Below are positions 1-13,135 of a stretch of 64,000 nucleotides of DNA, one piece after another (position 1 is the stretch's first letter; each line of letters starts with the position of its first letter). The notes under the pieces are model-generated. The model did no database searches. It worked only from the letters and a program-made list of their open reading frames with translations, and was not told the origin of the DNA. The DNA comes from Owenia fusiformis. Lineage: Eukaryota > Annelida > Polychaeta > Sabellida > Oweniidae. The stretch spans positions 62,081,885 to 62,145,884 of the forward strand of contig CAIIXF020000001.1 of NCBI GenBank assembly GCA_903813345.2, read 5' to 3'. Position numbers and translations under genes: made by a program.

Positions 1-2700
1 AAGAGTTTAATCTAAAAAATATTATTCGGTCAATTGCTACTTATTTAAGCTCTTCTAACTTTTGATTTTCGCACATATTGTGAATGCTTTCCTTATGAAT
101 CGATGTATTCTTTGAATACAAGTCAGGCAAGTGATTTTCAGGCAAAAATATGTATAACACTGACAGAATTGCTCATTTCCCGATATAACAAGACTATAGC
201 ATACGATTCGTGCAAATAACACGTTTACGAATACCTGAAGTTAAGATATATAGTATGGAAAGCAATATAAATTACTTACTTTTACATAAAGTCAAGTGAC
301 AGCAATTTCATGACCAAATTTATCAACCTACCTCTCAAATTTTCAACAAAACACGACTAAAGAGTTTAAAAAAACACGACCGGGCCGATTTGCACTGTTA
401 ACTCTTGGTCACCGTGTAAATGGTGAATGACAGTCACAGTAAGTTCTATAAGTATGGGACTAGTGTAACGACCCAACTATATGTAATATTTTTGTGCCGT
501 TACTTTTATTTCAATTAAAGATTAGATTTGTAATATAATCAGTTTGTAATAATAACACTTTATTTTGGAATATGTTATTTATTATTAATTAATTGAACCT
601 GTCTCAGACACTTATCTTGTATTTTGTATATTAATTGTCAAGCCCTGTATATTTTAACAGTTCACATCTATTAGTAGAAGCCACATAGAATTTGTCAGTT
701 AGTTTTCTCATGTAATTATTTTTAGCTTATAGATTCATGCCAGTGAAATTTTAGTTCCATGCTCAGTTCAAACCAACTGTCTCTTCTGCTGGGATTTTGC
801 AGGGACAAGATGCGCTTTTTGATTCTTTTGTTTTATCTTGATTTTATGGATTAAATCATATTAATTGGATATAATTTGGATATTATTTGGATAAATCATT
901 GTTTTGGTAAGCTAATCATCTTTTAATTCTTCCCAATTTGTGTAATTTCATGCTAAATTTCATGGTTTAAAGTGAAGTCATTTTCAAAATGTAAAAATCA
1001 TCAGTTCATTTCAACTTCTCATATACCTGTAAGGTCCTGGCGTGAGCATTCAAATATTCTTTAGAAAAATGATCAATGTAATTTATGTTAGTTGATTTCA
1101 TTCCACAAGTCATGGCTGGCATTGGTGTGTTGCTTCCTTTCTGCGCTACCCCTCCCGCTCGGCCAAGCGAGAGGAAAGATAGCTGCACTGGGAGCGATCA
1201 TCCAACCTAGCAGCGCTGCCAGTTCTCCCCCAGGAGCGGTTGAGAGCGGCTAAGAAGTCGCAACATGACCTTGCATTTATCTGCACTCCTTAGATTTGAT
1301 TAGCGCATCAGTAATTCTCTCAGATCTATTCTAATTCACACTTATCCTCATGATTTATCATTATTTTCAAACAAAATGATGTAATTTTAGTTAATAAAGA
1401 AACTATATTCTTATTGTAATTCAAATTAATCCATTATTCTGTTCGCTTTTTCCCATTTGACGGCTTCAGAGAGGGAGCGCCATCTGGGGATTACCCGTAA
1501 CGCCCCCGGGAGTCAGGTTGTGCTATTTTATTTGCTACGCTACCAACATCTATCAGTAATTTAAGAGTGCACTGCCCCTGGGGTGCTACACTAGCATGAC
1601 GTCTTGATATTTCAAGGTAACTCGTTTGAAAATTGGTGGCGTTGAATGAAATAACGATGAAAAGATAAAACCGCTGCGAAATATTTGTAGTTTTCTTTGA
1701 AAAACTAAGAAATATACATCACGTATCGAATTTTTCAAAATAGAAAAATATAATAAGTATTTAGGTTTCAAATGCCGAATATACAGCAGGCCTCAATGTT
1801 CACTGTGCTGATGATGCTTAACTGTAGGTCAATTAGATGACTAGTCTACCGTCCGTATCTATTCACACCAGCGACAGCTCGCCTCCTCTGTGAATCTGTG
1901 GCCATGGTAATCTATGTTTACACGAAACAGGAACGATACAAATGTAAAAGACACGCTTTACTTGAGCTAATTCCGAAACAATTTATCCTTATTTACCAGA
2001 AGTTGCCATTATGGACATCAATCAACCACATTTGACTTCTCAGGAAACCGAATACATTTTACGGCGTCAAAATTGTGTCGCTGAATACTATTCAGTCAGT
2101 TCCACCCAAGAATCGTTATTTTTGTTCTGTTAATGCTGTGAAATGGTAATTACACTAAAAAAGCCTTGTATTATGTATTGGGTCAAGAACAAGAACGTTG
2201 CAACAAAATATAAAAAGTACGTATAACTGGGAATTAAAAAATGAATTGTAAGTACGTAAAATGTCTAAGGTATTGGACGGTGTTTCTTTTCACGTCACAA
2301 GATCATGGTTTTGGATTTTCGGGTCTGTTTTTCTTAACTGCACCGAGAGTTTGCCTTTTCTTGCTAGGTTCCATGACAATTTTTGGTCCTTTCCTTTGTA
2401 CCTGTACTTAGATATTGATCTTTCCCATCCAGCTAACTCCTTTTATTTTTCAACGCCCAAATATTTGCCAGTAAATGGCCCGGAGAGCTCGAGAGCTTCG
2501 TTTTAGGATGTAACCATGACAACTTGAATTGAGTAGTTACGACTGGTCATCATAATTCTTAACCGTAGATTTTACCTTTCTGATGTTCCTACAGTTGGCA
2601 ATTTACCCGTTTGATTTGGTCACCAATGGTCATAACAGCCCCAACATAGCAGCAGTCCCTATGAAATGCTAACTACCTGTACATTGTCTCTTTGACCTTG
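1..2700. other. No gene recognised; AT-rich DNA with one GC-richer patch
   Basis: No open frame with family character or convincing exon was seen on either strand. A GC-richer patch at about 1130-1270 and another at about 1455-1520 stand out from the AT-rich background; the second contains a CTCF-like word (1477-1490). The short open frames are what AT-rich DNA produces by chance. Confidence 0.5.
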
Positions 2701-3290
2701 ACTGATTCTTTAATTGAAGTGAATTTGTATTAAGGCCTTAAAACGGCAAATGCCTAGATTCGACAATGAGATGACCTTGGTTCATAAACATTGACTTTTA
2801 CCTCAGTTCACCTATTTAAGAGTCACCAGGGGTCACAGTATCCTTCAAGTGCCTTAAAACGCCAAATACCTAGATATTGAACTTTAACCTTTAGATGACC
2901 TTGCCCATAGGTCACCTAATCATGAACTGCCAAAATTCACAGCGCCCCAAAGGGCCTTAAATGGTTATAGATACCTATAATATTGTCTTTTGATCTTGGA
3001 ATGACCTTGACTTAAGGTCACCAAATCATTTATCACCTAGGATCACAATAGCCCAAAAGGTCCTTAAAACGCCAAATAATTTGAAATTTACATTTGACCT
3101 CATGTCACCAGGGGTCACATTATCCTTCAAGTGCCTTAAAACGCCAAATACTTAGAACTTTGACCTTAGCATTGACTCTGCCCATAGGTCACCTACATGT
3201 AATCATGGGTTGCCAAAAGTCAGACAGGTAGGCGGGCAGTCAGGCAGACAGGCGGGCATTTGATTCCACATACAGTGTTCGAAACTCCAC
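2700..3290. repeat. GACC/AGGTCA-rich imperfect tandem repeat
   Basis: The phrase CCTTAAAACGCCAAATAC, or close variants, recurs at about 2731, 2851, 3061 and 3131, embedded in repeated tgACCTTGAC and AGGTCACC words. The block ends in a run of caggcaggcgggc type at about 3220-3260. A related block in the opposite orientation lies at 62030-62280, so this is a dispersed family and not a unique regulatory region. Confidence 0.7.
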
Positions 3291-5035
3291 CGTACTCTGG
3301 TTTTAATTAAATCTCGACATTTAGTTGCTATCATCAATATTTATGTGTATATTAATATCGTGTTTAATGAATATTAATGGTTGGTTCCTAAATCAAAATA
3401 TAAACACATTTCATGAAATATACATTCCCGTCATTTTATGTTGAATAGGGTGTTATGATTTGCTAAACTTGAGGATTGAACCCGAAGCAACAGTAATATA
3501 TCTTTGGTTAATAATGGTTCCAATAAGTTGAATAGTAGATGTACAGGATGGTTGAAATAAGTGGATCATTGATTAACCAGAAAATTATACAGAAAATGTA
3601 TTCCTCTAAAATACACCAAAATTGTACAATTTGTAGCTATGCAATTTTACATAGTCTGCCAATAGGTTATCATCGTAACATATTATGCGAGTCGATGTTT
3701 GATGGGACTCTCTTTCTTCTGAATTAAAGGCGGTAGGCGGGGCTTAGGCCTCCATAGATATCATGCGCAATTTGACATTGTGTGCTTTTCCTGTTTCGTT
3801 TCCTATTGGCAGACACCCCTCAGATTCCACAGTCATGACACACCGGGTATTTATTTTCAGCATCATCATTATCGCAGAATTTTATTTCTCTATTTTCATT
3901 AACCAATTAGCATTGATACAGCAATGCATCAATGCTCTTTCCAACGGAATACAATTTTACACACACATATATTGCTAGTCTTGTATTGCAAAATAAAATG
4001 TTCCACTTTCTTGGACCACCCTGTATATTTGTTCAAAATGTTTCTCATATGTTAAATTAGTAGAAGGTGTGATTTGGCATAAACCAAAGAAATTCGAACC
4101 AGAAGTAAGAATAATATATTTGTTAAATAATGTTTCCAGTGTTTATTTTTCAACTGATTAACTCCATTCGCGGTGTATTTTGCACAAACGTCTTATTTTT
4201 ATCAAAAGGCAGTTGAGATCATGTAGATGTATTCTTGATGTTTGACTTATCATTTATCTTATCGCATTTCGACTAACACTCAAAAAAGTACTTCAAAAAG
4301 TCTTGCCCCTAGCGTACGTGTTCCTTTAATTAAAGCTGACATTCTTTTGCAATAGCTCGAGCAGTGTTCTGTCACTATGATGGATATTTATCTTTAATTT
4401 TAATTAACATTCGCATGCCAATTATCATGGGCCTTGTACTTTTTGAGAAGCTGATTCAAATGCATTTCAACTAATAATAACATAAAATCAAACTCGGTAA
4501 GCCTCAATTTCTTCATGCAACAGAAAGAGATGCAATCACTACTCTGACTAGCAGAATATTAAAACTTATAAAGTAGCAAATTTAGTCTTCACCAATGTTT
4601 TAACATGTTGGCCTTCGCAATCGCATGGTCCATAATATGTCATTTCGAATATACTAAAATGAATACCCTTTGCATTCGTTCGACTTTGCTCCCCTGCGCG
4701 CATGGTATAAAATAAAATACAAAGGCCTCCCCACATCTGAACGAAAATCCCCTATCTTTGACTAGCTACTTAAACTTGTGAATTGAACATGAGTAAAATT
4801 CCATCCCATTATTATACGATATAATACATCGTTTGGACGTTCGTATGCAGAAGTACCCTTAATCGTCGGATGGCTTTGGAAGCATGCGTAAAGTTGCACC
4901 TAGGTTTGCATGTGTAGGTTCCAAATCGCCTACGGTTACCTGTATTTAACAAGTGGGTGTATTGTACAGATTGGGGTCTTGTACAGGGTGGCAAGAAAGA
5001 AATGTCATCTACCTTAATTTTCAATAATTTCTTAC
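3290..5035. other. No gene recognised
   Basis: AT-rich sequence without a supported exon. Words resembling mariner-type ends (ccaccctgtat at about 4016, tacagggtggc at about 4982) occur, but no complete element could be delimited. Confidence 0.45.
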
Positions 5036-5214
5036 CTTGTATTCGCGAATGCAACTAACGCCTGTCGGCTACCGGATTAACCTAGTATTTTATGACCAAC
5101 TCATTTAAATATGAATGGAATAGTGGCAAGTGCTATTCATATTTAAATGAGTTCCAATAAAATACTAGGTTAATCCGGTAGCCGTCAGGCGTTAGTTGCA
5201 TTCGCGAATACAAG
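5036..5214. mobile_element. Palindromic MITE, 179 bp
   Basis: The two halves are reverse complements. The left arm begins CTTGTATTCGCGAATGC and the right arm ends GCATTCGCGAATACAAG. The arms run about 75 bases with few mismatches around a short centre (aatagtggcaagt). There is no coding capacity. It is a foldback-type non-autonomous element, and the transposase family cannot be named from the ends. Confidence 0.8.
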
Positions 5215-6389
5215 CTTAGTTATCTCTAGTTTTTAGATACTACCACTAGTATTAATTACTCCCTCGACGGATTAGGTTAGGTATATTTGAAGCATCCCGA
5301 CACTCTTTGTAGGGCCCATACTCGCATTTTCTTATTTCAAAGAAAACTACTTACAATATCGGAAGTAAAAATACCACATCTCTAAATGCCAAACTTAAAC
5401 GCGAATTCAATAAAAAGAGATTAGCATGCAGAAAAGCAGGATCACAGATTTTTCGAGTGAGGGATCTGTAAAATTAATTATTGGGCTGTTTTAATAGATG
5501 TTCTTGCTTAAACTATCTTTAGGAAAAAATAGTATTTTTTCTAATGTGTAGCATTATGCGTGATGCATTATATGTGAAAATAACCCATAACATGAGTGTA
5601 GCCAGTTGGATGATCTCACCCACCCCACAAAAAAGAAACAATATCTGAAAATTGTTGAAGAAACATTAACAAATTATAGTTTTAAATGCTTACTATACAA
5701 CATACATGGTGTTAATTTAAAAAACAATTCTGGGGATTCGTTCATATGTAAGGGGCCTTTAATGCGTTTTTCAAGTGTTTAAAGTGTTAATAAAAGTGTG
5801 TCCAAAACAGTTATATAACGCTAAGCACAGGAAAAAACGCTTGTCAAAAACGTATAGTTAAAAATCAAAGTGTTAAAAATCAAACGCCTCGTGTTAAAAA
5901 AGTTCCTGTAATAACGCACATGCAACGTGTTAAATACAAAAAATCATTAACACGTTTGCATCGTTTTAAGAGTGTACACTCTTCAAAGGTTTGAAAACAA
6001 TTGTAATATTTACACTCCCCTCCAAAAGTTTGGGAACGATAGTGTTGGTACACTACCCTCTAAAAGTTGGAAGCATTTTTTCCTATTCCTCAATATACTA
6101 TACATGTTGAATGGTACTTGTGAGTTAACTCAAGAAGGTTGGTCAATACTACTTGTTCATGTGAAATAGTTCTATTATTTGGATATTTACTTTAAATAGT
6201 ATATAGGCGTGTTATTAGGCTACAATGGCAAGTATGAATATATTTGCAACAAACAAACAAAAAACATGTACATGATGGGTATATCTTATGGGTATATCTT
6301 ATTTCTGGATCTAATTATCCCACCGAACGAAGTTCGAGAGGGATAAGAGAAGCCTTCATAAATAATGTTATCATTGATAACTCACCAGT

Positions 6390-6830
6390 GGACCGATTTA
6401 GTTCAAATTGTATCCGCTTATGCCTAGAGACATAAAGGATCTCTGCTCAAGTAAACATTTTCAAGATGGTTACAGAATTTCAAAATGACAGCCATTTTTC
6501 GTATAAAACATAATCTTTGATTATTTAAATACCAGCGGATGGATTTAGTTCAAATTGTATCTGGTAATGCCTATAGAGATAAAAGAGCTCTGCTCAAGAA
6601 GACATTTTCAAGATGGTTATAGAATTTCAAAATGACCGCCAATTTTTCGTATAAAACGTAATCTTTGATTATTAAAATACCAGCGGATGGATTTAGTTCA
6701 AATTGTATCTGGTAATGCCTAGAGATAAAAGAGCTCTGCTCAAGAAGACATTTTCAAGATGACTACCAAATTTCAAAATGGCAGTCATTTAGTGTTTGTT
6801 GCAGTGCCTAAAAACTAGATTCTAATATGA
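6390..6830. repeat. Tandem repeat, unit about 147 bp, three copies
   Basis: Units start near 6395, 6542 and 6690 with gatttagttcaaattgtat, followed by 'gcctagagataaaagagctc' and 'ttttcaagatggtta'. The preceding sequence has a cgaacgaagttcg palindrome (about 6323) that also occurs near 46600 and 50555, so these belong to one dispersed repeat superfamily in this genome. Confidence 0.75.
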
Positions 6831-7104
6831 AACGTTACGTCACAATGGCTAGAACAATTACTCAGATGAGAGTAGGTAGTTATCAGTTTCGCCACCAAGT
6901 CGCTAATTCGGGGGAAATAACATGGCAGGGGATTACAAAGTTCCCTTAACTTGAATAATCATCAGTTTTAGTGGCTCACTTTTCATATTACCATTGTATC
7001 TGATAGTTATACAAAACAAAATATGTCCAGTAAAAGAAAATATTATCTGCCCAACACAAGAAAAGATATTTCCATTTTTGTGATTTTACAACATGGGGGC
7101 TATG

Positions 7105-7815
7105 GGGAATCTCCCCAACCTAGAAGTCATATTTTCAAGGCAAATTAAATTTTCAAAGTTGATAAACTCTTTTCAAAACCACATTTCTAGATGTAATTTT
7201 ACATGTACAATACATGTAGATTCCAAATATGACATTTTTTTACTGAATTTTGAATGGCGTTAATCAAGATTATTTCTACTCGCATCTTGTCTATTGAATT
7301 ACAGGTCTATATACAGGAGTATGTATGACCGCTAAAACTCATTGATGCAAATAGTTGTGTTTCTTGTCTGTTTATCATATTAGAATCGTAACAAAGACCT
7401 CGATTTTATGATTAGTGTCAAATATATGACCTCAAATTTTATTCTGGCCACTGCTAAAGACCTCAATCACTACGCGATTTCAGTCTTTTAACAACGAACA
7501 GAATACAATGTCGGTCATATATAACGCCATAAATCATAAAATATCGGTCTTTATTAAAACATTACCAAAAGGTACAAAATTCTTTCTTGCCACCCTGTAC
7601 ATAAGGCCACCTGGGTCTCTTGGTCACCTGTAAAATACTGATAACCATAATTTACACAATAGACTAGATGCGAGTAGAAATAATCTTTATTTACGTCATT
7701 AAATATTCAAAATTAAGCCAAAGAGATGTCATATTTGAAATCTACATGTAACATCTAGTAATATGGTTTCGAAAATTGTTTATCAACTTGAAAACTTCAT
7801 TTTCATATTTACAAG
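7105..7815. repeat. Large imperfect palindrome
   Basis: About 175 bases at 7130-7305 are matched in reverse complement at about 7630-7815. Shared words include attatttctactcgcatct and tttgaatgg-like segments. The centre around 7380-7560 is itself partly inverted (tcgattttatga against tcataaaatatcgg). There is no coding potential; it is most likely a foldback element. Confidence 0.65.
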
Positions 7816-7877
7816 GCTGGATTTAGTGAATTCGTTCATGTGTAAGCAGGCATTAAAACGAAATAGGTCTCATGTGT

Positions 7878-8131
7878 TCAAGGAGGATTGGATCAAAGCG
7901 ACGCCACTCGATAAAAATATACAGGCACGAATAGCAATATCGCATCACGTCGAAAATTAAAGAATAGGGAGTTTAAGCTTGCAATGTTTTTCACAACCTC
8001 AACGTGAACAGAAAATATTTAAGCGATGCATTTTTATGGACGATTGGTCAAACGTATAGGTATTTCGATTTTATATGCAAGCTTAAACTCCCTAATATCG
8101 TGTTTGAACCCTGGCTTCCAATCCTCCTTGT
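7878..8131. mobile_element. Small TIR element with nested palindrome
   Basis: The left end CAAGGAGGATTGGA and the right end TCCAATCCTCCTTG are perfect inverted repeats. The same terminal words bound the better preserved element at 57037-57341, so this is a second family member. Inside, 7964-8096 is another palindrome (gagtttaagcttgcaa ... tgcaagcttaaactc), and a partial relative of it lies at 10090-10214. No clear target duplication is visible. Confidence 0.65.
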
Positions 8132-8139
8132 TGCATGTT

Positions 8140-9265
8140 CAAGGAAAAATCTTTCGTGCTGGGATTATTGTATTTTGTCTGTGTAAGATCTTTCGTGCTG
8201 GGTTTAATATATTTGGTCTGTGTTTGGCTCCTCGATTGTTAGAGTAAATATGACACACCAACATGATTTTAAATTAACTCCTCGTTAAGCCATGATGAAG
8301 GAGGGGAATATAAATGTTCACGTCCAATCCTAATACACCTATTTGTCATCATATCAAATGAAACACGCTACAGGAATAACAATGACATATAAGTCCCAAT
8401 AACAAATTCATCTCTCTACAATTGTCACTGTCATTAATTAAGGATTTGCACCTGAATCAAGTAAACTACCGCAATATAGGAACGATGGCTAAAAAAGAAA
8501 CGAGTACACGAAGAAGATGTTTTCCTGCTTAATGACTTTACTAAACTGACACTTCAAGCCATTTTCCTATTTAATTTTTCTTTTAATTTCTATGGTAGTA
8601 TCTAATTCGAAATTCTTATAGCTGCAAGGGGCAAAGGGGAAAGACAAAACAAAGTTTGCAAAATCACAAGAGCATAACCCGTCATGAGGAAAATCCCAAA
8701 TCTCCAATATCCCAAATTATGGTCTAACCAAAAACAAAATAAAAAGTGCCAGACGTACACTCGAATCATATCAATCAATATTATTCCAAATCAACATTGC
8801 AATAGGAGCTGTTAATTGAGTAGGTATCGGTGATTTCTTAATTACATAGGACATCTCCGGTTTTATCAGCCAATGGAGCATAAAATGAGTTTTGAAACGG
8901 CATGGTCAGTTTAGTAATTGGTTTAAATGGTTGACAAAACATTCGATTGTAATGATTTCTGCAAGGAACATGAAAGCCGCCTTACCCTACTATCACACCA
9001 AACTAGGTCTCACTACGTTCTCGAATACTCATCAAGGACGTACTCGAATTGCTTGGAATAAAGACAGCTTATGAACGAATTAGCAAAGATAGCTATACAC
9101 ACCAAAATAAGTTGTCACTGCGTTCTCTAAAACGTTATCGAACTGGTTTTATTTAACTGTGTGCGAACGGCACGAACGTAGCTGTAACTTTATATAGTCT
9201 ATTTACAAATTTCATAGACGACGTGCTCAGACGGGAAGGTAAATTAGACTTCTGAACCATTTCAT
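8140..9265. other. No gene recognised
   Basis: AT-rich, non-repetitive as far as can be seen, without a supported exon, RNA gene or element ends. Confidence 0.4.
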
Positions 9266-9272
9266 GATTAGT

Positions 9273-9574
9273 CAGGGGCGGATCTGGGAACCAACAAGGG
9301 GGGGGGCCCAAACTTCTGGTCTGAGAAAAAAACGGGCCCCTAAAACCAAATTGTGGGCCCAAATTTTGAAATTTTGAGGCCCATTTTCTTCAAAATTTGG
9401 CCTAAAATTAAAAAATAAGGCCTTAGAAGGCCCATTTATGACCAAAAAGGCCTACTTTTTGACGCAACAAGGCCTTTTTTGCCTCAAAAATTTTTTGGGC
9501 CCAATTTTTTTTTCTGGGCCCACCCGAGGGGGGGGGGGGCGGGCCCCTGCCCCCCCCCCCCAGATCCGCCAGTG
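9273..9574. mobile_element. GC-terminal MITE, hAT-like ends
   Basis: The left end CAGGGGCGGATCTGGG and the right end CCCAGATCCGCCAGTG are inverted repeats differing at two bases. The flanks share TTAGT (9268-9272 and 9575-9579), a candidate short target duplication. The interior alternates G/C runs and GGCC-containing words with A/T runs. CAG..CTG-type ends suggest hAT; this is an inference from the ends only. Confidence 0.65.
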
Positions 9575-9579
9575 TTAGT

Positions 9580-12500
9580 TCCTTTAGGTGTATAAATGAT
9601 CCTTAGTTTATAGCTCATTTATTGACCAACGTAGTTGTATCTTTATTTTTCATCATAAAGAAAAACGTAAATTAACCTACGAATCACATTAACAATGTAA
9701 CTGTATTTTCATTTCCCATTATTCCACGCTTGAGTACTGATTGTGTGTAGATGTCAATATCCGGTCTGGCAGAAACAACAATGTTGTGATCTTTTTGGCA
9801 AATAGAACCACTTTTTGCTACTAAACAGGGCATAATTCATTACAATAGGTTGTTGTTGGTTTCACTCGAATGATTTTAAGAGGGTTAGTGAGGAATTAAG
9901 TTCTGGATGCTGCGTATTGATCTGGAACTATGGCCTGTAAAACATCCCGACAACAACTGCGTCAATGAATCTTTGAAACCGACTCTGTATCGTTCAATGT
10001 TTTATATATTTTACGATAATACACATCAACAGTTCCAAACATCGTACTGTATCTCGTCCAAAAGTGGCATTCAGAAGTATTACTTTGAACGTATTCGCAC
10101 GGAATAATAGGATACGCCAACCTATGTATGACCAATAGCCCATACAAATGCATCGCCTAAATATTTTCTACGTTTAGGTTGTGAAAACCCGTTGCAAGCT
10201 TAAACTCACTAATGACTGACCAAGGACGCTCGCCTCCAAGTACGCAATGGAGTTCTTAACTTGACAGAATGAAGTTCCAACTCTGTTGAAACGCATTCTG
10301 ATACTCAATAGAATCTTTCTTTTTCCAAATATATAGAAAGCAAGTAAAAGAAGTTCGGCCGTTCGACAGTGAGAACAAAATATTTGGTTTGATTGGTGTG
10401 TTAGGGAGTAACTATTTGAGGCATCTTGTGTAAATGTTGTGAATAATTGGTAGAAATCTTAAAAAATTAGATGGAAATTTTAAAAAGTTAGTAATGGTTA
10501 AAAACATTGTCTCACAAACTCACTAATGCGACTTTTCCTTTAAATTACGTCATAAATTACACTTTGCTATTATACAGTGTACTACATTTTTCTCTAGGTC
10601 TGGGACATCATTCTCTATATGTTATATTCTTCATACCATTGTATAGCCCATTACAAACTGGTCTTAATTGACAAGTTTGAAATAAACATTGACCCACTGA
10701 CAGAAAATTATGGAGGTGCCAAAACCCGATAAAAACATGATTTTTAGACAATTTTACGCCTTAAATAGCAGTGAAATTAGAAATAAGATGTAACCATTTG
10801 GCTAAGTAAACACATTTATATATCACATCTGACATACATTTTGGTATGCATAAGCTAAGTATAGGATGTATAACATATTTATGGGTCATCGAAAGAGATT
10901 AAGGGTTATAATTGTCTCATAATTTTAAGTTTATTGTAATATATGTCACCCCTATCCCTAATTTTGAACTGAGAAGAGAGCTCTGAATCTGGAGAATATT
11001 ACCTAAAATTCTATCACAAAATGGTTGTAATTAATCAGGCTTTCATTTTATACAACTTATATTTTTCACAAAGTTTCATTGTATTGAAGACTTTTTAAAA
11101 TGGTGTATTCCTCTGAATGTAACTAACATTTTAACTTTATGTCTCAGAAGATTCCCTTCTTGAGCACATTGCTGGGCATAGGATTTTTCAAATTTATGAC
11201 GTCAGTTTTTGGTAAAAAGTCACACTCACGATCTGGAGAGTTGTTATATTCAATCCTTTCTAACCTAACCATATTTACGAAATTGTTTGAAATTTTCTCC
11301 ATTTGGTCAAAGTATTCATACATTATACCTTTGAAAGTTTGGTATGATAATAATAAAAAATAAAAAAGATATAATTGGTAAAGGACAATGCACCTTTTTT
11401 CTTCACAGAAGGTATATAAAATGCATCCTTTCAAACCGACAACAGTCGATCAACAGTTTAATTTTCATAATTGTTCTGGGATTTAAGTCTACCATAAATA
11501 TCTAAGCACAAGTGCCAAAGGGAAATGACCAAAAGTTGTAATGGAACTAGGCATATTAGAAATGCATTAATTTTTGCAAATGTAAGTTCATGTATCTATG
11601 AACCTATATTGGCGATCACATACATCATAATAATGTGTTTTGATTAGCTAGAAAGTGATACAGAACGCCCAGTTTAGGGTGAATACATTTTGATTATATT
11701 AAAAATATTCAAATCTAATTTTTCAAGGAAAAAGGAAAGGCTTTAAAATACAGTATGTATTTAGTCTTTTAGGATGCACACTAAATTTTAGTAGTGCCGC
11801 TGTTGTAAAAGCGTTTTATCCTAATAAATAAAAAATATTCCCTTGAATTCCGAGATCCATATGCCATACATAAACTACTTATTATAACCTAGCATATTTC
11901 GACCTTATTGGCGAAACGTGCACGTTTGTAAAGTCGATATGTCAGATATAAGGAATTTCCCCTCAAAACCACAAAGTTCAACTATTTCGGAGCAAGTCTA
12001 TTTTAACCACTGACAAGTGCCGCAAAAGATGTTGCTTCAAGCTGTTGTCTTGGAAATCGTGTTACTTAATATAACAATACAATGCTTGAAACATGTTCAC
12101 CGGAATTCCCATTGACATAACTTTGTTTTAGCTGAATGGCACCATGATTAGATGTGATGCAATCAGATAACATGAAATAAAATACCAGGTTAATCTTCAG
12201 AATATTACACAAATCATTCCTTTCAACATTATAGTAATTACTATCAAAATAAATCGAACTTGCTTCAATAGTAAGCATCCAAGTTGTAAAAACATTTAGC
12301 TGTATAACATTTCAACTTTAGCAAATGTTCCATAGGTATCCGCCAGAAGAACGCAGCTAAAAGAACATATGAATGGTTCCATCTCCCATTGGATCACATT
12401 TGAACACATACAGCAACATCTTGTATTGATATTGCACATGATGACGTCACGATTGCTGTTTTCACAGGTGTAATCTAAACTGGTCCCCCCTTGGCTATTA

Positions 12501-13130
12501 CATATCACTCACCTGTATGTGGCCGATACCCGGCCGATGTGGCCAAGATACCATAGCATAAGGGCAATAGAATATATACTAGAACTTACTTGGCTATATT
12601 ACCACTCACTTGTATGTGGCCGATACCCGGCCATATCCAGCTATCGTAATGTTAAATCGGACATCACCTTATCTCCTAACTGGTACTATTACTGAGATTT
12701 TGTATCAACACTTTAGTCTACAAAATTAATGTTTAAAACTCATATATGTGAGCGTTAATGCAGGGGCATTTCATACAGCCTATAAGCACTGCCCTTTCAT
12801 CAAATGTGGCGCCGATAGGGCAATAGAATATATACCAGAATGTCTTGCATCCTCCACGATCGGTCTTTCATGGAAAGAATTGAAATACCCCTGGACCAAG
12901 GCTGCTTATTTATTTACTGCTTAGGTTATTTTGATAATCATGGTTAGTACATAAAAAGTCCATCATGCGTAGCGCATTGCACCTTAATTGCAAGAAATTA
13001 TGGGCATTTTTGTTGAAGAACGTGCATTTACAAATTAATTCGACTTTATGCCATCATTATTCATATAACTTGTGTACTTTGAAGCAAGCCAGACGACCCA
13101 TCTAGATATGTACAGTTCTTTCACTCACTA
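9580..13130. other. No gene recognised; short dispersed repeats only
   Basis: No supported exon. Around 10090-10214 lies a partial copy of the palindrome seen at 7964-8096. At 12500-12850 two words recur as direct repeats: tgtatgtggccgatacccgg (about 12513 and 12610) and gggcaatagaatatata (about 12562 and 12817). A cysteine-rich open frame at 12296-12508 (-) has no splice or family support. Confidence 0.4.
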
Positions 13131-13135
13131 TGAGT

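Noticed and set aside
4984-7597. An 18-base inverted pair (CAGGGTGGCAAGAAAGAA) that could bound a 2.6-kb mariner element
   Set aside because: The right copy lies inside the palindrome at 7105-7815 and the enclosed DNA is a mix of unrelated repeats, so the two words are more likely ends of separate decayed elements.
12296-12508. Cysteine-rich 70-codon frame on the minus strand
   Set aside because: No splice borders, signal peptide or domain pattern. It overlaps a local direct repeat.
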